Notes: a model not told the origin generated them from the sequence alone. Shown: positions 9,098-17,982, counted from the first letter of the stretch. The stretch: 42,274 bases of DNA from an uncultured Eubacterium sp. (GCA_947090545.1 CAMUPC010000007.1:1-42274), one strand, 5' to 3'. Program-made: numbers and translations.

Positions 9098-10438
9098 TTG
9101 AAAAAGAGCATTTTTATAGGTATGGCGTTTTTGATGCTTGCTTTGCCTGCCTGCTTGTGCGCCTGCGGCAGCGGCGGCGATCCAGAACAGATGCAGACGC
9201 TGGAGGAGGAAATGCCGGAAACAGAAATTTCTCTTTGGACATTCCCGGTCGGGAATTGGGGAAATATGACAGCGGTTTCCGAGCTGCTTACGAGCTTTCA
9301 CAGGGAATATCCGCAGATCCGTGTCAATGTGGAATGTGTCGATTATGACAGCGGCGACCAGAAAATACGGGAAGCAGTTGCCGCCGGGAATGCACCGGAC
9401 GTCGTATTTGAAGGCCCGGAGCGGCTCGTAGCGGACTGGGGCGACCAGGGGCTTTTGGCGGATTTATCTGACCTGTGGGCTTCTGAGACAGCCGGAGACA
9501 TCTATGAAAATGTCCGTAAGGCATGTCAGCACAGCAGCGGCGCATATTATGAATTTCCTGTTTGTATGACCGCGCACTGCATGGCGATTAACTATGATCT
9601 CTTTCGGGAAGCCGGAGCGCTTGCCTATATCGATGAAGAAACGCATACGTGGACGACGCACGATTTTATAAAGGCGGTGCAGGCGCTGGAAGCATACGGC
9701 AAGAAACAAGCCGGAGTGGTCTACTGCAAAAACCAAAGCGGCGACCAGGGAACGCGCGCGCTTGTCAATAACCTGTACGGAGGGACATTTACGGACGAAG
9801 AACACAGTGCCTATACCGTAGACAGTGTGGAAAATAAAAAGGCGCTCAAGCTTTTGAAAAAGCTTAAGGGCATTCGGTTTGAAGAAAATACGGCAAGCGA
9901 GGCGATTGCCCGGTTTTGCAGCGGAGAGCTTGCGATGGTGTTTTGCTGGAATGCTTCGATTGAGGTTACCCAGATTGTAAATAATCCCGATATGGATTTT
10001 GAAATCTTTCCAATGGCATTTCCGGCAGACGACGGAGTGCCGAACCTCCAGGGCGGGATCTGGGGCTTTGGCGCGTTTGACAACGGCGACCAGGAGCGGT
10101 TGGAAGCCGCCAAGACGTTTATCCGGTATATGACGGAAAATGAAGGCAGCTATAAAAGAGCGGTGCTCGCTTCAACGTTCTGGCCGGTGCGTGAGATGGA
10201 CGAGATCTATGAAAATGACCAGGTAATGACCGAGTACAGTATTTTTATGCAGTATATGGGGGACTATTACCAGGTGACGCCCGGATGGGCAACGGCGCGT
10301 GAGGAATGGTGGAAGCTGCTCCAAAAGATCGGGAACGGGGCAGATATCGATGCAGCCGTGCACGAATTTTCACAGCGGGTAAGCACAGCAGCATCGGGCA
10401 GGCAGGAAAATCCGCGGCAGGCAGACGGCCATACATAA
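9098..10438 (+). CDS. Extracellular solute-binding lipoprotein without a transporter (candidate sensor partner)
   Basis: A 446-aa family 1 type solute-binding protein. The signal peptide ends in a lipobox-like LCAC, so it should be anchored on the outer face of the membrane. The mature part shows the ordinary pattern for sugar-type binding proteins (ISLWTFP near the start, NAPDVVFEGPE, then a long alternating fold). It starts with TTG, supported by AGGAGG eight bases upstream; no ATG fits. No permease or ATPase gene is nearby. The gene is directly downstream of a hybrid histidine kinase, so a role in presenting ligand to that kinase is plausible but inferred. A terminator hairpin follows. Confidence 0.88.
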   Translation: MKKSIFIGMAFLMLALPACLCACGSGGDPEQMQTLEEEMPETEISLWTFPVGNWGNMTAVSELLTSFHREYPQIRVNVECVDYDSGDQKIREAVAAGNAPDVVFEGPERLVADWGDQGLLADLSDLWASETAGDIYENVRKACQHSSGAYYEFPVCMTAHCMAINYDLFREAGALAYIDEETHTWTTHDFIKAVQALEAYGKKQAGVVYCKNQSGDQGTRALVNNLYGGTFTDEEHSAYTVDSVENKKALKLLKKLKGIRFEENTASEAIARFCSGELAMVFCWNASIEVTQIVNNPDMDFEIFPMAFPADDGVPNLQGGIWGFGAFDNGDQERLEAAKTFIRYMTENEGSYKRAVLASTFWPVREMDEIYENDQVMTEYSIFMQYMGDYYQVTPGWATAREEWWKLLQKIGNGADIDAAVHEFSQRVSTAASGRQENPRQADGHT

Positions 10439-10460
10439 TACAGGCGTGCGGAAATTTTAG

Positions 10461-10497
10461 AAGCTGCCGGGACATGGGCTGTTCCGGCAGCTTTTGT
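10461..10497 (+). terminator. Rho-independent terminator after the solute-binding protein gene
   Basis: AAGCTGCCGG at 10461-10470 pairs perfectly with CCGGCAGCTT at 10484-10493 across a 13-base loop, followed by a short T-rich tail. It lies between the convergent solute-binding protein and nadA genes and may serve both. Confidence 0.8.
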
Positions 10498-10520
10498 TAT
10501 CATTTGGCATGTTATGGCTA

Positions 10521-11441
10521 TCACGCGCCAAGCGCCAGCATCGTATCAATACACCGTCTGGCATGTTCCATTACGTCAGCCGGCAGCACAATCTCCTCTC
10601 CGCCGCTGCCCTGTACACAGTGCCAGACATCGATAAGTGTCGTCAGCTTCATATTGCTGCATATGCAGTCCGGCGACAGCGGGTAAAACTGTTTGTCAGG
10701 GCAGGCAAACTGCAAATGCTCGATAATGCTGTTTTCCGTACCGATAATAAATGCGGAATCTGTGCTGTTTTTCGCATAGTCGATAATACCTGTCGTGCTT
10801 CCAGCATAATCGGCAAGGCTGGATACTTCCGGCAGGCATTCCGGGTGAACAAGCAGCTTTGCGTCAGGATGAAGCAGCTTAGCCTGCTTAGCCTGGCTGA
10901 CGCTGATCGAAGCGTGTGCCGGACAGCCGCCTTTGACCAGTTGGATATTTTTTTCCGGCACCTGTTTTGCCACCCATGCGCCCAGATTGCAGTCCGGGAT
11001 AAACAGGATATTTTTATTATCCAGCTTCTGAATAATCTTGACAGCGGATGAGGAAGTGACGCATACATCGCAGAGCGTTTTCAGCTCGGAGGTGGTGTTG
11101 ATATATGCGGCTACGGTATAGCCGGGATAGGTTTGCTTAAGCGCCGCAAGCTCCTGGATCGAGATCTGCTCCGCCATCGGGCAGCCTGCCTGCGGGTGGC
11201 TTAACAGCACTTTTTTGTGCGGGGACAGTATTTTGACGGTTTCCGCCATAAAGCGGACGCCGCACATCAGGATCGTTTTTTGGGATGCTGACTGCGCTTT
11301 TAAGCTTAGCCCGTAGGAGTCTCCGGTGTAATCGGCGACTTCCAGGATGTCCTGGCTTTGGTATGCGTGGGCAAGGATTAGGATATCGTGTTCTTTTTTT
11401 AGCTTCAGGATTTCGTCCTGGATGGTTCTGGTTGTATTCAT
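10521..11441 (-). CDS. nadA: Quinolinate synthase NadA
   Basis: A 306-aa iron-sulfur enzyme that condenses iminoaspartate with dihydroxyacetone phosphate to make quinolinate for NAD synthesis. The three cysteines expected to hold the [4Fe-4S] cluster are visible in MCGVRFMAE, PDCNLGAWV and VHPECLPEV. AHAYQ near the N-terminus and HPQAGCPMAEQ match the family. The start MNTTRTIQ is chosen because AAAGG lies eight bases upstream; an alternative GTG three codons earlier overlaps that site. Its usual partners nadB and nadC are 15 kb away on the other strand rather than adjacent. A sigma-A promoter lies upstream. Confidence 0.97.
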   Translation of the reverse strand: MNTTRTIQDEILKLKKEHDILILAHAYQSQDILEVADYTGDSYGLSLKAQSASQKTILMCGVRFMAETVKILSPHKKVLLSHPQAGCPMAEQISIQELAALKQTYPGYTVAAYINTTSELKTLCDVCVTSSSAVKIIQKLDNKNILFIPDCNLGAWVAKQVPEKNIQLVKGGCPAHASISVSQAKQAKLLHPDAKLLVHPECLPEVSSLADYAGSTTGIIDYAKNSTDSAFIIGTENSIIEHLQFACPDKQFYPLSPDCICSNMKLTTLIDVWHCVQGSGGEEIVLPADVMEHARRCIDTMLALGA

Positions 11442-11467
11442 GGGAGACACCTTTCTGTACTTTTTCT

Positions 11468-11493
11468 ATCAATGTTTTTTATCAATGTTTTTT
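11468..11493. repeat. Two perfect 13-bp tandem repeats in the nadA leader
   Basis: ATCAATGTTTTTT occurs twice head to tail at 11468-11480 and 11481-11493, between the nadA promoter and its ribosome site. It may be a slippage product or a regulatory leader element; nothing more can be said from sequence. Confidence 0.7.
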
Positions 11494-11543
11494 CTGTTCC
11501 AATCCATACGAACCTAAGAGAGATAGGCTCTGTTCTCACTGCT

Positions 11544-11572
11544 ATCTTATAGCTAAAAAATGGTGAAGTCAA
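11544..11572 (-). promoter_or_regulatory. Candidate sigma-A promoter of nadA
   Basis: Read on the minus strand, TTGACT (11572-11567) and TAAGAT (11549-11544) are spaced by exactly 17 bases and point toward nadA. The leader between the promoter and the gene is about 100 bases long. Confidence 0.6.
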
Positions 11573-11595
11573 GAAAAATAAAAAAATATGCAAAA

Positions 11596-14259
11596 TCAAA
11601 CAGGCCATTCTTTCCTGATTTCAGCAATAATGCTGTTTTTGAGCATTTGTCTTGCCGGCAAAAGAACCGCGACAACAGATATGGCGACGTTCAATGCCAA
11701 AATCAGAATTACGAAGTACAAAGGCACAGATGCTGAAATATGCAGAAACTGAATCACATGCTGCATATAATAAATCATCATCCTTTGCAGAACGGTTCCA
11801 AATAACAGTAGAAGCAGTATATTAGCCAGCATACCGTACCAAAAGCCTTCTTTTGCAATGATTTTATACAGCTTGCTGTCAGTGGTTCCCATCGCTCTTA
11901 ACAGTCCGAATTCATAGCGTCTTGACAGGATGGAATAGCTCATGCTGTTCATCATGTGAAACAGGCTCATTATCAGCACAATCGCGGCAATTGCCGTAAA
12001 AAACATCTGCTGCCGCTGTAAATAGTTTTTCTGGGAATCGATGGCTTTTGTGTAATCGTGTAAAACCGCTTTTGGAATATGGCGTATCTCAGTAAGCAGT
12101 TGTCTTGTGATGGAATCATTGTCAGCATCGTTCCTGCCGGACGCGCTTATAATTTTATATTGACGGATCTGAAAATTCGTCTGCATCTGGTCGTTTGTCA
12201 TAATGATGGAAGGCGCGGTTTTCCATACGCCCCGGATAAGAAAATATTGTTCTGTAACAAGGGCACGGCTGACAATAGCTGCAATTTCCAGTTCTGTTTC
12301 TGTATATTCGTCTGGCGATGATTCAAATGTTAATAAATCGTCACTGTTTTTCTGGCTTTTCGGTACTTTTACTTTCACAAAATCTCCCGGGTGCCTGCCG
12401 TAAAAATCATAGTTGCCCTGTGCGTCTACGTTGGCAACGGCTATGATTTTATTGGAACGCCGCATATCCGCAAGGTCGATTTCCCCCTCCAGCACATATT
12501 CATCCAAAGAGCGGATCATGCCGTCATCATATCCGTAAATGTCGTATTTGATTCCCAAAGTGCCCTGCTTCCTCTTTGCATACAATCCGCCGTAGTCCTG
12601 CTGGATGCCTGCGTCCTGATGATGTTCGTCAAAATAATGTTTCCATGTTAATTCTTCCTGATGGATGGCAAGTTCTCCTAATGTGTACTTTGTAGCATAC
12701 ACCTGGTCCAGCTCTGGCAGATTCTTGATTTTGTGCACAGCGGCTTCGGGAATTTCGTCAGCAAGAGAGTTTGTTTTTAAAGAGATCTTATATTCGGAGT
12801 TTAACCCATCATCCGATTGCAATGACATCTGCGCATGTATTTTCAAGTTTTCAACCATATATGAGGTACATAAAAAAATGCAGCCGCCTAAGGAAAGTGA
12901 AAATAAGATGCCGAAAAACGTTCGTTTTTTCTCAAACATAAATTTGCGGATTATCACGCCCGATAAGTCCACGTGTGTATCGCTGTAGATCCTGCGGCTT
13001 CTATTTGCGCCAGAGGCTTGTTCTGCTATGGTTTCGCGTAGCGGCTGTTTTTGAATCCGCTTTACGGTAAGGCAGGCGATGCCGGCAAGGGCGGCAAACA
13101 GAACGGCAAATCCAATCAAGGCGGCATTCCAGGATATAAAAAAGTGCTGGCTTGCTCCGCTGTCGGCGAGTGTCATTTCAGATGAGGCAAGCAGTGTTTC
13201 GCTTCCGATACGGGCTGTTTTGCCGAATAAAGAGCCGATCTGTTGATAGCTTAACGCAAGGATTCTATTACTGATGAGCGCACCCAGCGGATAAGCGAGA
13301 CAAAATAAGATCCACAGCTCTGCCGCCAGAGTTTGCAGGAGATGTTTCCCGCTGATCCCAACTGTCTGCATAACGCCATACTGTGACATTCGCTTTGATA
13401 CTGAGATCTGAAAAATACTGTAAATTACAAATAAACTGAAGAAACACAGGAACAGAAGCATTCCATAAAAGCTCAGATTGTATTCGCTTTGCAGCTTTAG
13501 AATGATATAGGTAAAGTTCCCCTGCTTATTTGTGAGCCCGAATGTTAGGATTTCATAAATAGAATCCGGTTCTTCTCCGTGTAAATAACGGGTGACGGGA
13601 TCATTTCCCTCTACCTTGTCGCCAGCGATCTGAAAGCGCGTAAGAAAATGGTTCAGCTGCTGATATAATGGCGTTTTTTCATCAAATTTTACGTAAAGAA
13701 AGTGTTCGGTTCCTCTTCCCTGGAACTGGCTGCCGACGAACACTTCCATACGGTCCACGTTTGCAGACCATTCGCTTTGCATAATGCCGGACAGCACATA
13801 CTGGTTTCCCGCAATCTCGATACGGTCGCCGATGCCGCCGCGAAATCCCAGACTGCCAAGCGTAAAAGGATCTGCCGCGACTTCGTTGGCACGCTTTGGA
13901 TAGCTCCCTTCTGTTAGCTGCCGGTGCGTCATTTGACGGTAATGGGCATCTGTCTCAACAAAAAAGATCTGGAAGGGCTGTTCGGCGGCGTCTTTTACAA
14001 TTTTTCGTCCAGTCAGGACGGCATGATAGCCTTTGCCCTGCTGATTGTGCAGTATTTCTTCGCAAAGCCCGGCGTCTACATGGATATTGTAATGCCAATC
14101 GCCGTAGATCAGCCTGTCGTGCTCCAGGTCATTCCTCTGGCTGCTGTACAGCAAAGAGCTGATACCAGTTAATAAGCCTGCCGTCAAAAAAATGCTCATA
14201 AAGATCGCACATGTCTGGCTTTTATAATATTTCATTGATTGGTATGCAAATTTTAACAT
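11596..14259 (-). CDS. FtsX-family ABC transporter permease
   Basis: An 887-aa membrane protein. One membrane segment at about residues 15-40 precedes a large extracytoplasmic domain of about 230 residues. A cluster of three segments follows (FYGMLLFLCFFSLFVIYS onward), then a second repeat of the same plan with a single segment near 460 and a terminal three-segment cluster. This is the FtsX/MacB-like topology seen in transporters that extract antimicrobial peptides or lipoproteins from the membrane. The start MLKFAYQS has AAAGGAG just upstream and overlaps the ATPase gene by seven bases, so the pair is translationally coupled. No BceRS-type regulator is adjacent. Confidence 0.92.
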   Translation of the reverse strand: MLKFAYQSMKYYKSQTCAIFMSIFLTAGLLTGISSLLYSSQRNDLEHDRLIYGDWHYNIHVDAGLCEEILHNQQGKGYHAVLTGRKIVKDAAEQPFQIFFVETDAHYRQMTHRQLTEGSYPKRANEVAADPFTLGSLGFRGGIGDRIEIAGNQYVLSGIMQSEWSANVDRMEVFVGSQFQGRGTEHFLYVKFDEKTPLYQQLNHFLTRFQIAGDKVEGNDPVTRYLHGEEPDSIYEILTFGLTNKQGNFTYIILKLQSEYNLSFYGMLLFLCFFSLFVIYSIFQISVSKRMSQYGVMQTVGISGKHLLQTLAAELWILFCLAYPLGALISNRILALSYQQIGSLFGKTARIGSETLLASSEMTLADSGASQHFFISWNAALIGFAVLFAALAGIACLTVKRIQKQPLRETIAEQASGANRSRRIYSDTHVDLSGVIIRKFMFEKKRTFFGILFSLSLGGCIFLCTSYMVENLKIHAQMSLQSDDGLNSEYKISLKTNSLADEIPEAAVHKIKNLPELDQVYATKYTLGELAIHQEELTWKHYFDEHHQDAGIQQDYGGLYAKRKQGTLGIKYDIYGYDDGMIRSLDEYVLEGEIDLADMRRSNKIIAVANVDAQGNYDFYGRHPGDFVKVKVPKSQKNSDDLLTFESSPDEYTETELEIAAIVSRALVTEQYFLIRGVWKTAPSIIMTNDQMQTNFQIRQYKIISASGRNDADNDSITRQLLTEIRHIPKAVLHDYTKAIDSQKNYLQRQQMFFTAIAAIVLIMSLFHMMNSMSYSILSRRYEFGLLRAMGTTDSKLYKIIAKEGFWYGMLANILLLLLFGTVLQRMMIYYMQHVIQFLHISASVPLYFVILILALNVAISVVAVLLPARQMLKNSIIAEIRKEWPV

Positions 14260-14954
14260 AAGCGCTCCTTTCGGATCAGGATTTGCGCAATTTTTCCATC
14301 CTCGATCCTGATGATTCTGTCGCACTGGCTGGCAAGCAGATCGTTATGAGTCACCATTAATACGGTCTGCCGATATTTTTGGGCAGTGCTTTTTAACAGT
14401 GCGAGTACTTCCTTCGCCGTATTGGAATCCAGGTTTCCCGTCGGTTCATCGGCAAGCAGTATCGCCGGGCGGGTTGCCAGTGCCCTTGCGATCGCAACTC
14501 TTTGCTGCTGCCCTCCCGACAGCTCGTTTGGGTATTTTTTGCGTTTTTCCCAAAGTCCCAGCTCATGCAGCAGCATTTCTATTGTGTTTTTGTTTTTCTT
14601 TTTGTTTTTCTTTTTCTCAAACATCATGGGCAGGGCGACATTGTCATATACATTCAGCACGGGCATCAGGCTGTAATTTTGAAAAACAAATCCGATATTT
14701 CTTCTTCTGAAAAGCGTCATCTCTTTGCGGCTGAGGTGATGGATTTGCCTGCCTTTTACGATGATTTTTCCACTGGTCGGCTGGTCGAGCCCGCCGATTA
14801 GGTTCAGCAGCGTGGATTTTCCAGAACCAGAGGTTCCGACAATGGCGGTAAACTCCCCTTCCTGGATCTGAAAGCTGACGTCTCTGACCGCTTTTACGGC
14901 ATGATCGTTCGTTTTGTAGGTCTTTTCTACCTGTTCTAATGTTAATACTTCCAT
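14253..14954 (-). CDS. ABC transporter ATPase (MacB/LolD type)
   Basis: A 233-aa ATP-binding subunit for the FtsX-type permease encoded immediately downstream. Walker A is GTSGSGKST, the signature is LSGGQQQR, Walker B is ILLADEPTGNLD and the switch histidine is in VTHN. The ADEPTGNLD form is typical of the MacB/LolD/FtsE branch. A lysine-rich insert (KKKNKKKNKN) at about residues 118-127 is an oddity, encoded by a low-complexity A/T-rich run. The start MEVLTLEQ has GAAGGAG upstream. The stop overlaps the permease start by seven bases. Confidence 0.96.
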   Translation of the reverse strand: MEVLTLEQVEKTYKTNDHAVKAVRDVSFQIQEGEFTAIVGTSGSGKSTLLNLIGGLDQPTSGKIIVKGRQIHHLSRKEMTLFRRRNIGFVFQNYSLMPVLNVYDNVALPMMFEKKKNKKKNKNTIEMLLHELGLWEKRKKYPNELSGGQQQRVAIARALATRPAILLADEPTGNLDSNTAKEVLALLKSTAQKYRQTVLMVTHNDLLASQCDRIIRIEDGKIAQILIRKERLC

Positions 14955-15153
14955 AGTTGCTCCTTCTTTCATGCGAATCCGCAGATGGCGTGTAATCGGT
15001 TTCTTTTCTGTCAGTATATCAGAAAAATGATGAATAAGGGCAGAAGCAGTGATTAAGAATTGCGAAAGGAATGATTAAGAATGTAACCGTATTCTAATTT
15101 GCAAAGCAAAAGCAAAGATAAACGTGAAAAAATGGAATCCATAGGCCTGTTTG

Positions 15154-15208
15154 TAAAAAAATCAGGTTAGAAAACAGTCTGAATGGCAGGGCTGTTTTCA
15201 TAACCTGA
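15154..15208 (-). terminator. Rho-independent terminator after the zinc-ribbon gene
   Basis: Read on the minus strand, TTCAGGTTA and GAAAACAG at 15208-15192 pair with CTGTTTT and TAACCTGA at 15176-15162. A run of seven T residues follows (15160-15154). It is well placed 30 bases after the zinc-ribbon stop. The rest of 14955-15238 is the empty leader of the ABC operon. Confidence 0.75.
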
Positions 15209-15238
15209 ATAAAAATACCTTTTTTAAAAGGCAGTTTG

Positions 15239-15496
15239 TTAAATTAAATAGGTTCCGCAATGCGGGCAATAGTGATGACGATAGGGTGTTCTGAGAAAAC
15301 CTCCGCAATGCGGGCATCGATAATAAAGAACCATGAAAATAATATTTCCAACAATCAGAAGCAATGCGGTGATTAAAAAAATGACAGCAGCGATGTTAGG
15401 AGCAATCCACTTGCTGAGCACCAGAAGAAGAATACTCAAAATAGCAAGTGTGTTCGATACCTTTGTTACGATGGAAAGTGGGATCGGCTTTCTCAT
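15239..15496 (-). CDS. Small membrane protein with C-terminal zinc ribbon
   Basis: An 85-aa protein. Two hydrophobic segments (about residues 15-30 and 33-56) form a likely membrane hairpin. The C-terminus has paired motifs CPHCGG and CPHCGT separated by about 13 residues with extra histidines, the layout of a zinc ribbon. Function is unknown. GGAGGGA lies upstream of the ATG, and a terminator follows, so it is probably a single-gene transcript. Confidence 0.8.
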   Translation of the reverse strand: MRKPIPLSIVTKVSNTLAILSILLLVLSKWIAPNIAAVIFLITALLLIVGNIIFMVLYYRCPHCGGFLRTPYRHHYCPHCGTYLI

Positions 15497-15601
15497 ATTT
15501 GATAGTCCCTCCTCTCATTTGTCTGACAATTCAGAATACTTATATTATATATTTCTTTGAAGGGAAAATCAATGATATTTTAAAAGTTTCCGGCAAAATG
15601 A

Positions 15602-16330
15602 TCAGTAAGCCTGAGCCAGTGCCTGATACACAGCAAGATTATGCGCATTCCATTCCACGCCTTTTCCCTGTTCACCCTCCTGATCGGAGAAGATGACAGA
15701 AACCATTCTGGCATGGTCTTTAAAAAAATCCCAGTTTTCCTCATTCAGCCCTCTCCGGCAGTTTTTCCAGTACGTCTGACAGGCTTCCAGATCATTTTCT
15801 GAAAGGGCGTCACTTAAAATACTGCTGCCCCAGTACTGTAGGGATTCAGATGGTTTGACAGGCTTTAAGTTCATCGTATCTTGAGGTACCGCAGGCTCCG
15901 TTGCGCTGAAAGGATAGTATTCCGAAACGGTTGTGCCATAAGCCTGTTCCAGATGTTTTTTCACAGGAGTTAAATCTGCCTCTTGCGGATAATACGCCTG
16001 AATCCGGCACAGACGTTGTTTTCCTGCGTTCTGCCCGGGCATTTTGCTTAAGGAGGCGAAATCGATGAATGAAAAGAACACGCGCTCTGCCTGTTGGCCG
16101 AATACGTCGATATCCGTAATGCCAAAGCTGGTTGTTAAATTGTTTTCATCATAGAGCACGGTATGTTCTTTTGCAGTCTGAAATGCCTTCATAACATCTT
16201 CCGGCGTCATATCCCATGCCAGTTTTGGGAATTCCAGATTTTCTGTCTGTGTTTTTTCTTCTGACTTGCCGCAGGCGCATAAGAAAACCGTACATAACAG
16301 CAGTATTGCTAAAAATCGTTTCTTGGCCAT
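15602..16330 (-). CDS. Lipoprotein of unknown function, paralog 1 (flanks the agr-type locus)
   Basis: A 242-aa secreted lipoprotein. The signal peptide FLAILLLCTVFLCACGK has a lipobox-like FLCAC, so it should be tethered to the outer membrane face. I do not recognise the mature domain. It shares most of its length with the 242-aa protein at 20039-20767; the C-terminal block from CQTYWKNCRRGLNEENW through VSVIFSDQE is nearly identical. The phrase LAWDMTPEDVMKAF resembles short calcium- or ligand-binding repeats of envelope proteins, but that is a guess. An upstream box (TTTCCACAATGGAA near 16438-16451) recurs before the paralog. The two copies bracket the signalling genes and may be duplicates made when the locus was acquired. 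Confidence 0.85.
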   Translation of the reverse strand: MAKKRFLAILLLCTVFLCACGKSEEKTQTENLEFPKLAWDMTPEDVMKAFQTAKEHTVLYDENNLTTSFGITDIDVFGQQAERVFFSFIDFASLSKMPGQNAGKQRLCRIQAYYPQEADLTPVKKHLEQAYGTTVSEYYPFSATEPAVPQDTMNLKPVKPSESLQYWGSSILSDALSENDLEACQTYWKNCRRGLNEENWDFFKDHARMVSVIFSDQEGEQGKGVEWNAHNLAVYQALAQAY

Positions 16331-16424
16331 AACATCTCTCCTTATTCTTCTTATTGGATAAAAATATCATAATAATTCGCAGCGTGTACGCAAATTTTTT
16401 TAGCTGCTTATTGCGGTCATAAGT

Positions 16425-16474
16425 ACGCTTCCTTTAGTTTCCACAATGGAACCACCCGCCTTCCTTTTTTGTAG
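16425..16474 (-). promoter_or_regulatory. Upstream box shared by the two lipoprotein genes (copy 1)
   Basis: The segment with TTTCCACAATGGAA then CACCCGC and TTCC recurs, with few changes, at about 20890-20932 upstream of paralog 2. It contains a short dyad (TTCC...GGAA). It may be an operator or simply duplicated leader. The rest of 16331-16682 holds no gene I can support. Confidence 0.45.
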
Positions 16475-16682
16475 CTTCTGAATATTTAGGCTGACGTTTC
16501 AGAAAGCCTTAAACTTAGACTAAATGATTCTTACTGATCTGATGAGGATAGTTTATCATACCATTTAATTGCTTAGTTTGTTTTATCCTAAAAGGTAGAG
16601 TTTTTTCATAGGCGTTTTTTAGAAACGGAACGATTTGCGCTTAGGCAGAATTACATATCGCAAACGTATATTTTTATACAGA

Positions 16683-17633
16683 TCAGGAATCTTCGTATAT
16701 TTCTATCAGTTGTGTAAAATACTGATCCTCATATTCTGTATCCATGGTGATATGATCATATTTGTTGAGGATAGATCTGACATTGTACAGACCAATCCCT
16801 CGCCGAGTTCCTTTTGAGGAAATGCCTGGAGTACCCAATTTGCTGTAATCAAGCTCTTTTTTTACATATGTATTTCGTACAATAAATGTAACGCCTTGAT
16901 TGGTTTTGATCATGCTTAGATCAATACAGGAGGGAGTACACTCCTGGCAGGCTTCGATGGCATTGTCCAGCAATATGCCCGTAATCCTTACCAGATCAAG
17001 AGTGTCCATAGGTATGGTTTCGATTCTTTCTGTTATTTCCAGGTTGACAGAAATATTCAGTTCCAGTGCATAGTTTATTTTCACAGAGACGAGTCCTTTA
17101 AGTTCGAGGATATTCAGATTATTTAGTTTGCTTATTACATCATTTTCTTTGTTTAATAGATGATTCAGCGGAAAAATATGCTTTTCGTAATATGCCTTTA
17201 GCCCTTCTATATCGTTATTTTTAAGATAGATGAACATACTTGCCATAATATTGGCATAATCATGCCGAAAAACGCGGATATTTTGATATAATTCTTCGAT
17301 CTGTGACATATATTCTTGCAGATTATCATAAGAATCCTGCTTCATCGTAATTCTGGCGTTTACCTCATATTCTTTGATAATCAATACAATCATAATAAAC
17401 GTCAGCACAAAATATGCGATGTAAAGTCCTACACTGCATAATAAAAGTATTGGAGGCGAATCTGCTTCATTTGTTATGGTTATATGAATGGTAAAGATAA
17501 GTATACATAGTAGTAAATCTGCTCCCACTACCGCAATGATTTTCGGTGACAGACCCAGAAATTCCTGGTTTTTTATTTCTTTCGCTTTTTTAGAAAAAAA
17601 ATCCGCATAGCATATAAAATATGGGGAGCTCAA
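16683..17633 (-). CDS. AgrC-type histidine kinase, C-terminal kinase part (split by frameshift)
   Basis: The 3' portion of an AgrC/ComD-type GHKL kinase, about 303 residues after the frameshift. It shows two more membrane segments, the histidine box FRHDYANIMAS, the asparagine box LLDNAIEACQEC and the glycine box GTRRGIGLYNVRS. The first 13 residues of the open frame, read from a TTG at 17633, are an out-of-frame translation of the membrane segment encoded by the upstream part. Removing one base from the eight-T run (plus-strand A run 17594-17601) fuses the two frames into one protein of about 431 residues, the usual AgrC length. As written the kinase lacks most of its peptide-sensing membrane domain. 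Whether it is a pseudogene, a phase-off allele or a read error cannot be decided here. Confidence 0.88.
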   Translation of the reverse strand: MSSPYFICYADFFSKKAKEIKNQEFLGLSPKIIAVVGADLLLCILIFTIHITITNEADSPPILLLCSVGLYIAYFVLTFIMIVLIIKEYEVNARITMKQDSYDNLQEYMSQIEELYQNIRVFRHDYANIMASMFIYLKNNDIEGLKAYYEKHIFPLNHLLNKENDVISKLNNLNILELKGLVSVKINYALELNISVNLEITERIETIPMDTLDLVRITGILLDNAIEACQECTPSCIDLSMIKTNQGVTFIVRNTYVKKELDYSKLGTPGISSKGTRRGIGLYNVRSILNKYDHITMDTEYEDQYFTQLIEIYEDS

Positions 17634-17982
17634 TTATCAAGCAAATAGTATACGTTAAATAGTTTTTGATTGGTTCTATGCCTGCTATTTTCCAAATAAA
17701 ATGTGATATATTATCCACAATTACAACAGACATATAGGATAACACAACTAGAAAAATATTCCATAATACATCTTCTTTTTTTAGCCAGTAAATATACAAT
17801 AGTAGTATTGCAAACATAGGCAGTACAAACAGGGCGCTCTTTCTAAGTTCTGTCCTTAATATGAAAAATCCTAATATTACTGTAATAATAATATTATTTA
17901 AAATTGTCAGTCGAAATGTCAAACTCCTGTTGAGAATTATTAAATATATTAGCATACTAAAAGCTGCAATTAGTATATTCAT
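17590..17982 (-). CDS. AgrC-type histidine kinase, N-terminal membrane sensor part (split by frameshift)
   Basis: A 130-codon frame with four strongly hydrophobic segments, as expected for the N-terminal peptide-sensing domain of AgrC. It starts at MNILIAAF with AAAAGGAAA upstream. It ends GFFF-stop directly after eight T residues; with seven T residues it would continue as GFFSKKAKEIKN into the kinase domain. The gene lies 184 bases downstream of the AgrD-like gene on the same strand. It is too short to be a known stand-alone family and is best read as half of the broken kinase. Confidence 0.85.
   Translation of the reverse strand: MNILIAAFSMLIYLIILNRSLTFRLTILNNIIITVILGFFILRTELRKSALFVLPMFAILLLYIYWLKKEDVLWNIFLVVLSYMSVVIVDNISHFIWKIAGIEPIKNYLTYTICLIIELPIFYMLCGFFF
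17594..17601. repeat. Eight-base homopolymer at the kinase frameshift
   Basis: An A8 run on the plus strand (T8 in the coding strand) sits exactly at the junction of the two kinase frames. A change of one base restores a full-length AgrC-type protein. Homopolymers of this length are classic slippage sites. Confidence 0.85.

Noticed and set aside
9098-10438. Solute-binding protein as part of a complete sugar importer
   Set aside because: No permease or ATPase gene lies nearby. The next gene is nadA on the other strand after a terminator.
11285-11566. Plus-strand frame over the nadA leader
   Set aside because: It starts inside nadA, lacks a ribosome site and has no recognisable motif.
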